NCBI GenBank assembly: GCA_003427395.1
Contig: BFEA01000034.1
Coordinates: forward strand, 3,590,187-3,625,030
Length of the DNA stretch: 34,844 nucleotides
Direction: 5' to 3'
Source of the DNA: Chara braunii
Taxonomy: Eukaryota; Streptophyta; Charophyceae; Charales; Characeae
The position numbers and the translations under genes are program-made. The notes beneath the pieces were generated by a model that worked only from the letters and a program-made list of their open reading frames with translations, did not search any database and was not told where the DNA came from. Numbering within the stretch: the first letter of the stretch is position 1; every line of letters begins with the position of its first letter. Below are positions 20,771 through 29,647 of this stretch, piece by piece.

Positions 20771-21116
20771 AACAACAATTTCGTCAAAACGGATATATTT
20801 TATTTTTTGAACGAAATTGAAAACAAAAAAATTGGTCCGATTTAGGTCGATATTTTCAACTTCAGGGGGTACGGCGTTCTGAAAACGCCCTACCCCTTGG
20901 ATGCAAACTAAGTCCAAATACATCCACGGGGGTACGGCGTTTTCAGAACGCCGTACCCGCTGGACTCCAGCTAAGTCCAGATACATCCAAGGGGTCCGGC
21001 GTTTTAAGGACGCCGGACCCTCAAGAGCTTGAAATTTCCACCTAAATCTCTCTAATTTATGAGGTTTCAATTTCGTTCAAAAATTAAAATATGTCCGTTT
21101 TGACGAAATTGTTGTT
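20771..21116. mobile_element. MITE-2: ~50-bp TIRs and three tandem hairpins
   Basis: The left end AACAACAATTTCGTCAAAAC (20771) is the reverse complement of the right end (to 21116). The match extends about 50 bp through CGGAYATATTTTA and TTTTTGAACGAAATTGAAA with few differences. The element interrupts LINE-B endonuclease. A possible 4-bp AATC duplication flanks it (left ending about 20769, right about 21120), if three outer bases on each side are counted as element. It has no transposase. The centre carries three hairpins about 63 bp apart (separate entry). Confidence 0.85.
20865..21020. repeat. Three tandem hairpin units inside MITE-2
   Basis: Unit 1 (20866-20896): GGGGTACGGCGTT pairs with AACGCCCTACCCC, one mismatch. 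Unit 2 (20930-20958): GGGTACGGCGTT pairs perfectly with AACGCCGTACCC over a 5-base loop. Unit 3 (20992-21020): GGGTCCGGCGT pairs perfectly with ACGCCGGACCC. Unit 3 differs from unit 2 in TAC versus TCC, with the paired arm changed to match (GTA versus GGA), so pairing is kept. Between hairpins, a repeated spacer reads (C/T)TGGA...CTAAGTCCA-ATACATCCA. Confidence 0.9.
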
Positions 21117-22199
21117 CCCAATCCTTCAACCTCTTTGATTCTTATAAGAGACTAAATCCTAACCTTCGCACATTCACATGTTTTAGGAAGAATCATTCTG
21201 TGGCGGCTACAAAATCCCGTATTGATTTAATTCTTCTCTCTGAAGAAGTACAAGGGTCTCTTCAAGTTGCACAAATATTTCCTAAGAGTCCTCTCGCAGG
21301 GCTTGATCATGCGATGTGTTTAGTAATTCTCTCCTTCTCCAAGAAATCGGACCAAGGTAGAGGGTATTACAAACTCAATACATCTCTACTGAAAATGGAT
21401 AAATTTAGGTCCTACCTAAAAGATGTATGGACTTTCTGGCAAAATCAAAAAAAGATCGTACAGGATGATGTTACATGGTTCAACAACGGTCTAGATTTTC
21501 TAGGGCGTAAATGCAATGAATATTCCAAAGTACTCGCCGCTGACAGACACTCCAATGAAACTAGAATATTACAGAGAATCCAAGAAATTCAATCAATGGA
21601 AGAAGATCCTCAGAATGAAGGAAGTGATGAAAGTCATGGCTCAAGAACTAAAGGAACTCGAAGATAGTTTACTCTCTTTGATGGAATATCGTTGGCAGGG
21701 TGGCAGGATTAGAAGAAAGATCCGTCTATTACATACTGAGGGAGTTATGGATGCCAGATTTTTTTCAATGGCCAGAGCTCGATTAGGAAAAACAGTCATC
21801 GAAGGATTAGCTCACCCCCAAAATCCAAACGGACAACTAGCCTCTTCTACAGAAGAATGTACCAAAATTGCTAGAGATTTCTTTAAAGAATTATTTACAT
21901 CGGAAATAGATGTCAGCGACAACCAAAGAATTAACGAAATTGAAGAATTTTTGGTACCCCTGACTAAATCCCTCTCGGAGGCTCAAAGGGAACAACTCGA
22001 ACTGCCGTTGCCTAAGGAGGAGATTTGGACTGCACTATTGATGATGGAAGAGGAAAAAACCCCTGGAATTGATGGTCTTCCTAAGGAATTTTTGGAATCT
22101 AAATGGGATTTCATATCTCACGACCTAATGAAATTCTATCATAAAGTATGGGAAATGGGTAGGATGAGAGAATTTGTGGGTCAAGGAGTCTTAAACCTA
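21117..22199 (+). pseudogene. LINE-B ORF2, endonuclease end to start of RT
   Basis: After MITE-2 the frame resumes with SFNLFDSYKRLNPNLRTFT and SRIDLILLSEEV (the typical endonuclease C-terminal S-R-I-D-x-I motif). The LDHAMCLVILSF segment stands where SDH is expected (Ser to Leu). A linker follows; a frameshift near 21590-21650 switches frame, then comes GRIRRKIRLLHTEGVMDARF and the RT entrance EKTPGIDGLPKEFLESKWDF (about 22053). It stops at GVLNLL, exactly where the inversion breakpoint lies. The next RT block is on the minus strand from 29639. Several Cys/Ser/His changes suggest it is long dead. Confidence 0.8.
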
Positions 22200-22207
22200 T
22201 TAAGTTG
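22196..22207. other. Inversion breakpoint 1 (LINE-B / gypsy Gag)
   Basis: LINE-B RT (plus) changes within a few bases to Gag coding sequence on the minus strand. The joint reads CTATTAAGTT. The word TATTAAG also occurs at the reciprocal joint near 29640. Confidence 0.8.
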
Positions 22208-23268
22208 GAGGTATAATGCATCCAGCCGCCGTAGGGGCGGAGTATGATGCACGTCGGCCTCTACGTTTAATGCCGTCCACCATTGCAGCGGATCCGTCTT
22301 GTGATAGTCGTCAAACTTCTCGATTTTGAAGTTCGGCATCTTCCATTCCTTGGCGACGGCGACCGGACGTTCGTCAACGCGGTCGCTGAGCGTCTGCAGC
22401 TGATTGCTGACTGTAGAGGCTCCTGCAAACTTGCTGATGTCGCCCAGGAATGCAACTAAATGATTGACCCGCTCTTCCAATTGCTTTGCCTGTGCGGTCA
22501 AAGCTGGGCTGCAGTCGACTGCTGCACTGCCCGTTGACGCAGTTGCTGACATCTGCCTGCAGCTGGTGGTTGAGTGTCTGCTGCTGGTTGTTGGCGGCAT
22601 GTAGTGTCCTGTTCTCGGCCTGCAGCGACGTGATCCTGTTATCCATTGCCTTGAGTGTTGTTTCATGGCGGATGACGACTTGCCTCATGGCGAGGAGTTC
22701 GTGTTGCTGCCAATTGCATGTGTACAGCAGATTCTCCATCAGAACTGCTATTCCTTCTTTATCTGCTTCCTCCGTGGTTGGCTCTTGTCGTTCCTCGATC
22801 GTGGAAATGATGTCGGCGAAGTAGTCTGCCATAGGTGGTTTCATCGCGAGTCAGATCCATAGTGGCTTGGTAACGAGCCTGGTTCTGATCTGCCTCGACC
22901 TATTGCTGTTGCAACCGTGCGGCTGCTGCAGCTTCTGCTGCGGCCTGCTGACGTGCTGCCTCTGCCTCTGCCAGCTGGCGTTGAATCTCCTGCTGGCGGG
23001 CGGCTTCCTCTTCTTCCCACTTGCGTAGTTCAGCGGCCGTCGTCTCGGAATACTTCTGGAGACGGTCGAGGAACGCTAGAAGCGGTTCATCGGCCTGCTG
23101 AACTGGGAGAGGAGGAGGAACCGGCCTCTTGGGGCTGGTTGGTGCACTCTTGTCAGAGGTGGCAGCCATGGTCGTGCGTCGCTTGCGCGGGATTCGCGAT
23201 GCCTTGGGTCCCGGTTGGGGCTTGGCTGCCTTGGACTCGCGTTCTGCCAATCGTAGGCTGCGGCGCAT
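22204..23268 (-). pseudogene. Ty3/gypsy Gag, N-terminal part
   Basis: The frame opens with ATG at 23268 (MRRSLRLAERE), then a Pro-rich patch and PLLAFLDRLQKYSETTAAELRK followed by a Glu/Gln/Ala coiled coil (about residues 75-122). A TAG at 22902-22900 replaces Gln. Reading continues as VEADQNQARYQATMDL, with frameshifts near 22840 and 22540. The middle is again coiled coil (IEERQEPTTEEADKEG, RHETTLKAMDNRIT). It ends with FKIEKFDDYHKTDPLQWW and RRLDALYLQL, the front of the retrotransposon Gag capsid domain. The capsid continues on the other strand at 29644. Gag forms the particle that packages element RNA. The leader and PBS lie upstream on the same strand. Confidence 0.85.
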
Positions 23269-23279
23269 TTAGTGTTCGG

Positions 23280-23430
23280 CTGCACGTTGCTGTTGACGTG
23301 GCACTCTGCTGACGTGGCACTGTACTGACGTGGCACTCTGCCGACGTGCCACTTGCGTGTCCCTCTGCTGATGTGTCACTGTGCTGACTTGTCACTCTGC
23401 TGATGTGGCACCTCTGCTGACGTGTCCGGA
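23280..23430 (-). promoter_or_regulatory. 16-bp tandem array of TGACGTGGCAC (bZIP-like sites)
   Basis: Just upstream of the Gag start, about eight copies of TGACGTGGCAC or near variants occur on the plus strand at 23294, 23310, 23326, 23342, 23369, 23385, 23401 and 23418, mostly exactly 16 bp apart (27 bp once). The core GACGTGGC/GCCACGTC is a well known plant bZIP target (G-box/C-box hybrid), and TGACG is the as-1 half-site. Whether it is regulatory or merely a minisatellite in the leader cannot be told from sequence. A frame across it is open on the minus strand. Confidence 0.6.
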
Positions 23431-24382
23431 GACTGCAGTTTGTAGAATCGAGAGGAGAAGAGAAGGTTGGGTGGGGAGGAGGGGCAGAGAGGCACACAAT
23501 GCACAGACAGTCCCTGTGTCCCCTGACCTCGAAGTCCGGTGCTAATCAAAGGAAAAAAAATTCCCCCCTCGAAGGAATTTTCGAATTTTGGGAATTAAAA
23601 AAAAAATAATCGAAAAAATAGGAACTAATAAAATTTAATGTTGGCAAAAGGATTTAATACCTGATTAACGAAATATTTAACTTTGCAACCGTTTATTTCA
23701 CAAAGGTTAAATATGTAATCGAAAATATTTTAGATTTGCTTCAATCAAAGAAATGAATAAGTTTAAGCAAGTTTAAACATTTAGACATAACTTTTGAAAA
23801 TTTAACGAAATTTCGTCGGAAGTTTTTTAGCATCATCACGAGGTCACTCATATAGGAGAGATGATAGTTAGCAGGAAGATACACAATTCGCTGGAAAAAT
23901 TCAATTGCAGTTTGCAAAAAGTGAAAGTTCCGTGAAGTTGCAGTTCGCATATGGCCTAGCTCAGGCCCGATCAGCCTTGCTTGGCACGAGGCCTGGGTGG
24001 CACTTACTCTCGATAGGTTAGGTAGGTCGTTTAGATTAGGTTAGGACTAACCCTAATTAGCGCTAATTAGGTTTTACCCGTAATTAGGAATGCGTAATTC
24101 GGGAAAAGTCGCAAAACCTAAATTTTCGATTATGACTAACCCTAATTAGCGCTAATTAGGTTTACCCGTAATTGGTAATTCCTAATTGCGCAAGATTGAA
24201 AAAAAGTCGCAAAACCGAAATTTTAACATCCTAATCCTACGAAAATACACGAAAGAAAAAAAAAAAAAAATTGCAACTTGCGATTTTAATGATAACAGAG
24301 TGCAGGAAAGATAATCAATCAATCAATCAATCAATCAATTAATCAATCAATCAATTAATGGTGAGTCATCCAATACTGGTCT
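23431..24382 (-). other. Gypsy leader (untranslated) with twin palindromes
   Basis: This is the AT-rich region between PBS and Gag, reading on the minus strand. Two repeats (about 24044-24118 and 24134-24222) share GACTAACCC, a perfect 20-bp palindrome centred on TTAGCGCTAA, and AAGTCGCAAAACC. The palindrome lies at 24052-24071 and again at 24141-24160. An (AATC)n tract runs from 24313 to 24360. Such palindromes in retroelement leaders can act in RNA dimerisation or packaging; that role is inference here. No gene is seen. Confidence 0.6.
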
Positions 24383-24394
24383 GCTCCGATACCA
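24383..24394 (-). promoter_or_regulatory. Primer-binding site, initiator tRNA-Met type
   Basis: The minus strand reads TGGTATCGGAGC, which matches the classical plant initiator tRNA-Met PBS (TGGTATCAGAGC) with one change. It lies three bases after an LTR end ...GCAACA, the expected position for priming minus-strand DNA. This fixes both the LTR end and the element's transcriptional direction. Confidence 0.85.
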
Positions 24395-24397
24395 AAC

Positions 24398-24929
24398 TGT
24401 TGCATACTTGTGAAACACAGTCATAACTATGGCGCAGATTCCCAGAACCGACCAGATAATACAGAGTTGATACAAATACAGCGGAAGGCATGATACCTTT
24501 GGACTGACTCAGACCTGACTCGGACTGCAATCGAACAACTCTCATACATTCATCGGGTGTGAATGCCCTGGCCTTGAGAAGANACGAAGGGCCANNGGCT
24601 GNAATCATACACNGACGAAAGGGGGAGAGGAGAGAGACGAAGGAGGAGGAGAGGGGAGATGATGTCAACTCAATGTTTCCAAAGATAGTAACTTGAACTG
24701 TCAGAAGTGACGAAAATCCGAAATGTCGTGAATACCAAGTCTCACAATCTCCCAGATGTCGATCTCACAATGTCAAGTACACCTCCGAACGAGAGATGGA
24801 AATCAGATCCCGAAATAGTCCTCAACTCGTACTCTCAATGTCGCTGTCTCAGATGTCATCAGAAATCGTAACCATCTCCATTACTGTAGTAGTAGTCATG
24901 TAGGAGGAGTAGACTTAGACTGAGAAGGT

Positions 24930-24989
<60 letters not shown>

Positions 24990-25501
24990 GAGGCAAAGAA
25001 ACAGAGGGAGAGAAGGCAGAGCCTTCCTCCCGGTACTTGCTGGTAGCTATGGCGCGACTGGGCCGTTGCGCTGTTCCTCTTGCCGCTGCGCCCGCTGTCT
25101 CCTGGCTGCTCTCGCTGCTGTTGCGCTGCGCTAATCTGCTTAATGCCTGGCTGCTCCGCTAATCCTCCAGACTAACTCGTACATGCTAACCTACTACTGA
25201 GGCTGGTACCCAACCTTTTGTAGTGCTGGGCCGGCCTCTTTGCCTATTGGTGCCTACCGGCCTGGACCGTTGATCTGAATCGACGGTCCAGATTCAAACT
25301 GGGTTTGGCGCCAGATGTGGCAGCCTCTGAAACGCCGCCGGTTGGTCCTGGGCTGGACCGGTACCGGCCTCTGGCCGTTTGGGCCTATCGTGCCCTACCT
25401 CAGGCCTATTTGGTCTTAGCCTGAACCGTCGTCCCCCTAGGCCTACCCTGCCTACTGGGAACCGGGCCCTAACTGGGGCCCGTGTGGCTTAGTATGCCAC
25501 A
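24398..25501 (-). mobile_element. 5' LTR of the gypsy element (about 1.1 kb)
   Basis: On the minus strand the LTR would start TGTGGCATACTAAGCC (at about 25501, possibly 25503) and end GTATGCAACA (24398), giving TG...CA ends. The start forms a palindrome GTGTGGC-TTAGTAT-GCCACAC. The upstream neighbour is LINE-A coding sequence (ending SFGL), so the LTR marks an insertion into LINE-A ORF2. Inside are a GA microsatellite (24933-24987), GC-rich CTG/GCTGC words (25060-25150), and a few N near 24583-24613. The 3' LTR is not found in this window. Confidence 0.7.
24933..24987. repeat. (GA)n microsatellite within the LTR
   Basis: About 27 GA units, part of the putative LTR. A comparable CT tract ends the window (34778-34844). 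Long GA/CT tracts can bind GAGA-type factors, but here they may just be slippage products. Confidence 0.95.
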
Positions 25502-25504
25502 CAG

Positions 25505-26396
25505 TCCGAAGGAAGCTGTGGAACCATCTGCCAGAAACGGCCGTCCATCTTGATCAAGCACGCCAGGGTTCTCGAATAACTGTTGGGCGAGGACTTCCTC
25601 CTTGGTGCGTTGAGGGGTTGGAGTTTCCGACGACAATTCTTTCCAAGCTCTCAGTATGGCTTTCCAAAACTGAGACTTTGGGCGCTTCCTTCTGAACGAG
25701 TCCATAAAGAAACAAACCCAAACATCCTCCGGCCTACTCAGGCCCCACTCTCTCATCAGCAGTCTTTCGGCCAGGGTGACCCGGTCTTCTTTCACGTCCG
25801 CCACACCAACTTTACACAACCAACTCCTCAATTGCGCCTTGTTCTTTCTGGCGGGGTCCTACATACCCAGACCTCCTTCCAGGCGAAGGAACGTGATCAG
25901 TTCCCATGCCACCTTCGTTATGAACCCTTCCTCATTCTTGGATCTTGGTTTCCAAAGGAAACGGGCCACCAGCCGGTGCACTGCAGCAAACACTCCTTCT
26001 GAAATTTCTCTGGTCATGCACACAAACCAAAGTATCGACAATAATGCCACGTTTGCTACCAGGGCTCGGCCAATCAGTGAGAGATGCCACGCTAAGCCCC
26101 ACAGATTCAGCCTTGCTGCAATTCTGATTTGAAGTAACAGACCTTGCGCCGAGGCTTCTACCTGCAGTCTGCAGACTCACGGACACACCCGGGAATTTTT
26201 CCTCTTCCCCCTCCAGTGGGCCTGCACCACTCTCTTCATACCCCATTCAACTTTTAACTCAAACAGAGTTAGTAGTAGGTACACTGACTTGGACCAATTT
26301 ACCAAAGCCTCGGATAGGATGGAGTACCCGTGCATGGTTTCCTTCAATGCTTTTAAGGTTAGAACCGTGTTCTCACAGACTGTGAAGAGATCGTCG
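25505..26396 (-). pseudogene. LINE-A ORF2, C-terminal part of RT and beyond
   Basis: Reading on the minus strand, the frame begins DDLFTVCENTVLTL, the second half of the catalytic ADD box, then GYSILSEALVNWSKS, LIGRALVANVALLSILWF, VHRLVARFLWKP, VAWELITFLRLEGGLGM and ADVKEDRVTLAERLLMREWG. This is the thumb and connection region that follows the RT active site of a LINE. The frame runs about 890 bases without any frameshift; only a TGA (after SRVCP, near 26190) and a TAG (after GLGM, near 25857) break it, the same lesion style as LINE-A at 18342-20333. With LINE-A ending ALAD at 20333, the two pieces complete one ADD box. It ends at SFGL where the LTR begins. Confidence 0.75.
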
Positions 26397-26861
26397 TTTT
26401 TTTTTTTGTTTTTTTTTTTTTAACACCTTAAAGAGGAAATAGAGGGGATGCTGGTAAGAGCAGACACCCCCTCTAATCTCCATGCTTGAAAGATGGCTCC
26501 GTTCCATTGGTGGGGAGCTGCACCTGCTGGAAAACGGGTCCAGCGTCCCTCATATCGAAAATATTTGGAACCATAAGAAACAGATCGTGCCGGGAATCGG
26601 GCCCAGCGTCCCCTGCTGAACAGTTGTGAACCCAGAAAGAGACAAATGAGGAGATTTGTTTTTCGTGCCTTTTCACCCTGAACGGGCGCCTAATATTCGT
26701 GACCAACTAGCACTTCCAACCTTTGCAGGGAAACTGGACCATCATCTTTTCTAAGTTGACTTATTGTGCTACACTGCCTTGAACTTGTCACTACGGAAGG
26801 TAGGATCCCCAGAATCAGATACAACTCGCGAATCAGGAGAATAAAAGCAGTGGTCATAGGT
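26397..26861 (-). mobile_element. LINE-B 3' UTR and poly-A tail, with two conserved hairpins
   Basis: On the minus strand the ORF2 stop at 26862 is followed by about 440 bases of UTR and a poly-A tail (plus-strand T run 26397-26421). Two hairpins of one design lie in it: GCTGGG-loop-CCCGGC (26589-26607) and GCTGGA-loop-TCCAGC (26526-26544), the second followed by the GGTGCAGCTCCCCACCAAT core shared with copies a, b and c. GGTGTCTGCTCTTA near 26454-26467 is shared with copy a. This links the small dispersed repeats to the LINE-B 3' end. The tail abuts the CGACGATCTC of LINE-A, opposite the CCGAT at the 5' side (20333). Confidence 0.8.
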
Positions 26862-28769
26862 TCAAACAACATCCTGCGCGTACCACGAGATTGGCACTAG
26901 TGGCATACCTGACGGGGGGAAGGGATCTAGAAAATCTGAAAGTGGACTCATTGGAATACTGGAATCAATATTACACCAATCACAAAAAGTAAGACGATAA
27001 TTCCATGCATCTTTTCCTGAACCATTTCCCTGCCTTCTCTCCCATTCCACCCGCCCCAACCTCCCTCCTTGATCCCCACCAAGCCAGTCTTGATTAAATG
27101 TTAGAATGTGTTGTTTGATGTCTTTTTCTAGAGAAAAAAAATTAAGTTTTTCCTTTACTGTTTCCCACCTAGTTGTGATTTCCACCTGAATCTGTTGCTT
27201 GATGGTCTCAGTAAATTCCGGACCATCAAGTCGAGCTCCTTCCATTTCATAGGTACACCTACGAACCCACAGTGCCCATGCTCTCCTAGAAATCTTGAAA
27301 ACAATAATTGTGAAAGTGTCCACTTGTGACGGATTCCAAGATTCAAGTAATAAGGTTTTCCAGTTCCATGGCCACGGGAGAGATGTTCCAATCTGATTCC
27401 AAATTTTATCCCACCAGTGCCATAACCACACCGATCCTGTGTTCAATTGTTTCAAGAATGAGTTTGAAAGGAAAGGCAGATTTACAGAATTTGCACCAAA
27501 GGGATGCTTTTCCTTTTTGTTCTAGAGAAGTTCTATCAATGAGCCAGTCATTAGTGGGAAGACAACGGTGAGTGATTTGCCATTGGAGCGAAGCAATTTT
27601 AGCAGGCTTTGTTTTGGACAGTTGAAACCACTTGACTGAGCGTAATTCCTCCGTGCTTACCCTTAGATGATTCATCCACCTATTTTGCACTCTATCCTTT
27701 AGGCACACCTTAGGTCTCAGCATTCTATATACAGATTTAACCGATAAATTATGAAGCATCCTGAGATGAGTTGGTCCTACTGGATTGTGTGCAGACAAAG
27801 ACCAACAAATTAGATCCAGTGGAAGGTAGGAAATAGGAGTGTTCGGTTTGAAGGCCAAAGATTTTTCTTGGATTGAAAGAACCCTAATCCGGAAGAGAGA
27901 ATCCTGCTTGAACCACCCTATTTGCTGATGAAGTCTTGGTGTGAGAAACCCATCCTCTCCCAACTCGAATAATGTTAAGAGGATATCCCCAGAAGTACTA
28001 ACTTCCACAATATTCCCCACTATTCCTAGTTGAAACGAAATAGATACCAGTCTTCTGGGGACAGAGACGAACCCTTTTTAAGTATTATAATCCAATCCAA
28101 GGGAATTATATCCATTATTTTGTCCAGGGCTTCTACCGGGAAACGACAATACCTCAGTCTATCGTGGAGAGTCTGTGGACTAACCCAATCCTTGTCAGCA
28201 ATGCTCCATATGTCCTTTACCCTAGTAATTCCTTTTTTTATCCATCATTTCCAGGGTGATACTGCGCAATCAAGGGTGCAGCCTTGAGAATCCCTAATCA
28301 AAGTGTTATTAAATAATGGTTGTTGGCATACTTCTTCCCAACGTTCTGGGAGAACTTTATCTGGAAGAGGAAGTTTTCTCCAAATCTTTAAAAGGTCAAT
28401 CCAGAAGGGATCATTTACCAAATCTGCCCTGGCNNCTTGCCGATCTGAGGGATCAGGAATAGGNTTCANTGAAGAGGATTTTTTTGGGAGTGGCCACGAC
28501 CTATTCTCCAACCACATGAGAGGGTCCACCTCTTCTGAAGTAGGTGGGGCTAGTCTCCTGATTTGCTCACTCGCCAGTTTACTCNATGTGGTCTGAGGGT
28601 TAAAGAGAAGACGCTTAATCCACTGGATAGAAAGAGCCATGGCCTGGGTGGTGGGGTCAATGATCCCAAGGCCACCCTTACCCTTGGGTTGGATTAAGGA
28701 TAACCAAGCCACTCTACTGATTACATTAACACATTCATGATTACGGCACCAGAGAAAAGCAACAAGCTG
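26862..28769 (-). pseudogene. LINE-B ORF2, post-RT region with zf-RVT-like domain
   Basis: The minus-strand reading follows the RT: QLVAFLWCRNHE, VAWLSLIQPKGKGGLGIIDP, PERWEEVCQQPLFNN. A TGA occurs near 28247 (after VSPWK), then WIKKGITRVKDIWS and LFELGEDGFLTP. A frameshift lies near 28027. The zf-RVT-like block reads AKIASLQWQITHRCLPTNDW and SLWCKFC (about 27600-27490). After another shift near 27440 comes FWWDKIW-like sequence (HWWDKIWNQIGTSLPWPW), ending at the stop at 26862. The zf-RVT domain is a zinc-binding module typical of plant LINE ORF2. Ns at 28434-28588 obscure several codons. Confidence 0.8.
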
Positions 28770-29639
28770 TCATTGAAATGTCTTTATGGCAGGTTTGTCT
28801 AAGGCCCATAACGCTGATTTATACCAAATCGACGCTAACACCACATTATTGATGGCGAGAGTTCTTCCAAATATACAAGTATGTTTATCCTTCCATAATT
28901 CTAATTTGGAAAGCGCTTGGTCCATAATCATCGTATTATTTGTGGTTGGTTTGCCATTAGCAGAGAGGGAAATACCCAAGATTCTCATTGGAGTCTCCGG
29001 GGGAGTCCATTTGATCCTACGTCTATCCGGTGGTCTACCCCCTTGATAATGAAGCCACCATCCCAATGTTTTGTTACCCCAGTTAACTCTCATATCAGAG
29101 AGTTTACAAAATTTATCCATCACTAATTGGAGAGCTTCCAGATTTTCTTTAGAGGCATCTACCATTAGGGATAGATCATCTGCAAAAACAAGGAACACAC
29201 TGGTATGGCATCTTCAGGGATAGAAGTAACCCGTATTCTCTTGATATCCTTATGTTGACGTATGTTAGCTGCAAGGGTTTCCATGATGATTACAAAAAGT
29301 AATGGGGCAAGAGGGTCTCCTTGTCTAACTGAACGTTGTAAGGATATAGGAGGGGCAACATTACCATTTACCATCACCTTTGTTGTTACATTTCCATGGA
29401 GGATCTTAATCCATCTCCTAAAATTAGGTCCAAAATTAAATTTGTCCAAATATTTATCCAAAAAAATCCAATCAACATGATCATAAGTTTTTTCAAAATC
29501 TATAAAGATAAATGCGGCATTGTGTTTAGATTGTCTTGATAATTTAATTAACTCATTGATTAGTAGAATATTATCCTGAATATTCCTCCCTTGTATGAAA
29601 CCTGTTTGGGAGGGATGGATGATATCTGCAATAAAGTTA
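28770..29639 (-). pseudogene. LINE-B ORF2, reverse transcriptase core
   Basis: RT motifs on the minus strand: IIHPSQTGFIQGRNIQDNI, AFIFIDFEKTYDHVDW (motif A, catalytic Asp present), SLQRSVRQGDPLAPLLF (motif B), then FADDLSLMVDAS (motif C, both catalytic Asp present). A frameshift near 29180 separates motif B from FADD. A TGA at 28772 replaces Trp after KTFQ. The sequence begins LLNNFIAD at the inversion joint, so about 40 residues normally lying between GVLN and this point (the NWRPI block) are absent from both pieces and were probably deleted at or before the inversion. Confidence 0.85.
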
Positions 29640-29647
29640 TTAAGGAG
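29636..29647. other. Inversion breakpoint 2 (LINE-B / gypsy Gag)
   Basis: Minus-strand LINE-B RT changes to plus-strand Gag (GGAQAF) around 29640-29644. The joint reads TTATTAAGGA and shares TATTAAG with breakpoint 1. Confidence 0.8.

Noticed and set aside
22917-23312. 131-residue plus-strand frame opposite Gag
   Set aside because: Antisense shadow of the GC-rich Gag coiled coil.
24001-24160. Telomere-like TTAGG/CCCTAA words as an interstitial telomere
   Set aside because: Only isolated words occur, not a tandem run; they are part of the leader duplication and palindromes.
24313-24360. (AATC)n as a CRISPR-like or regulatory array
   Set aside because: Plain tetranucleotide microsatellite with no spacers.
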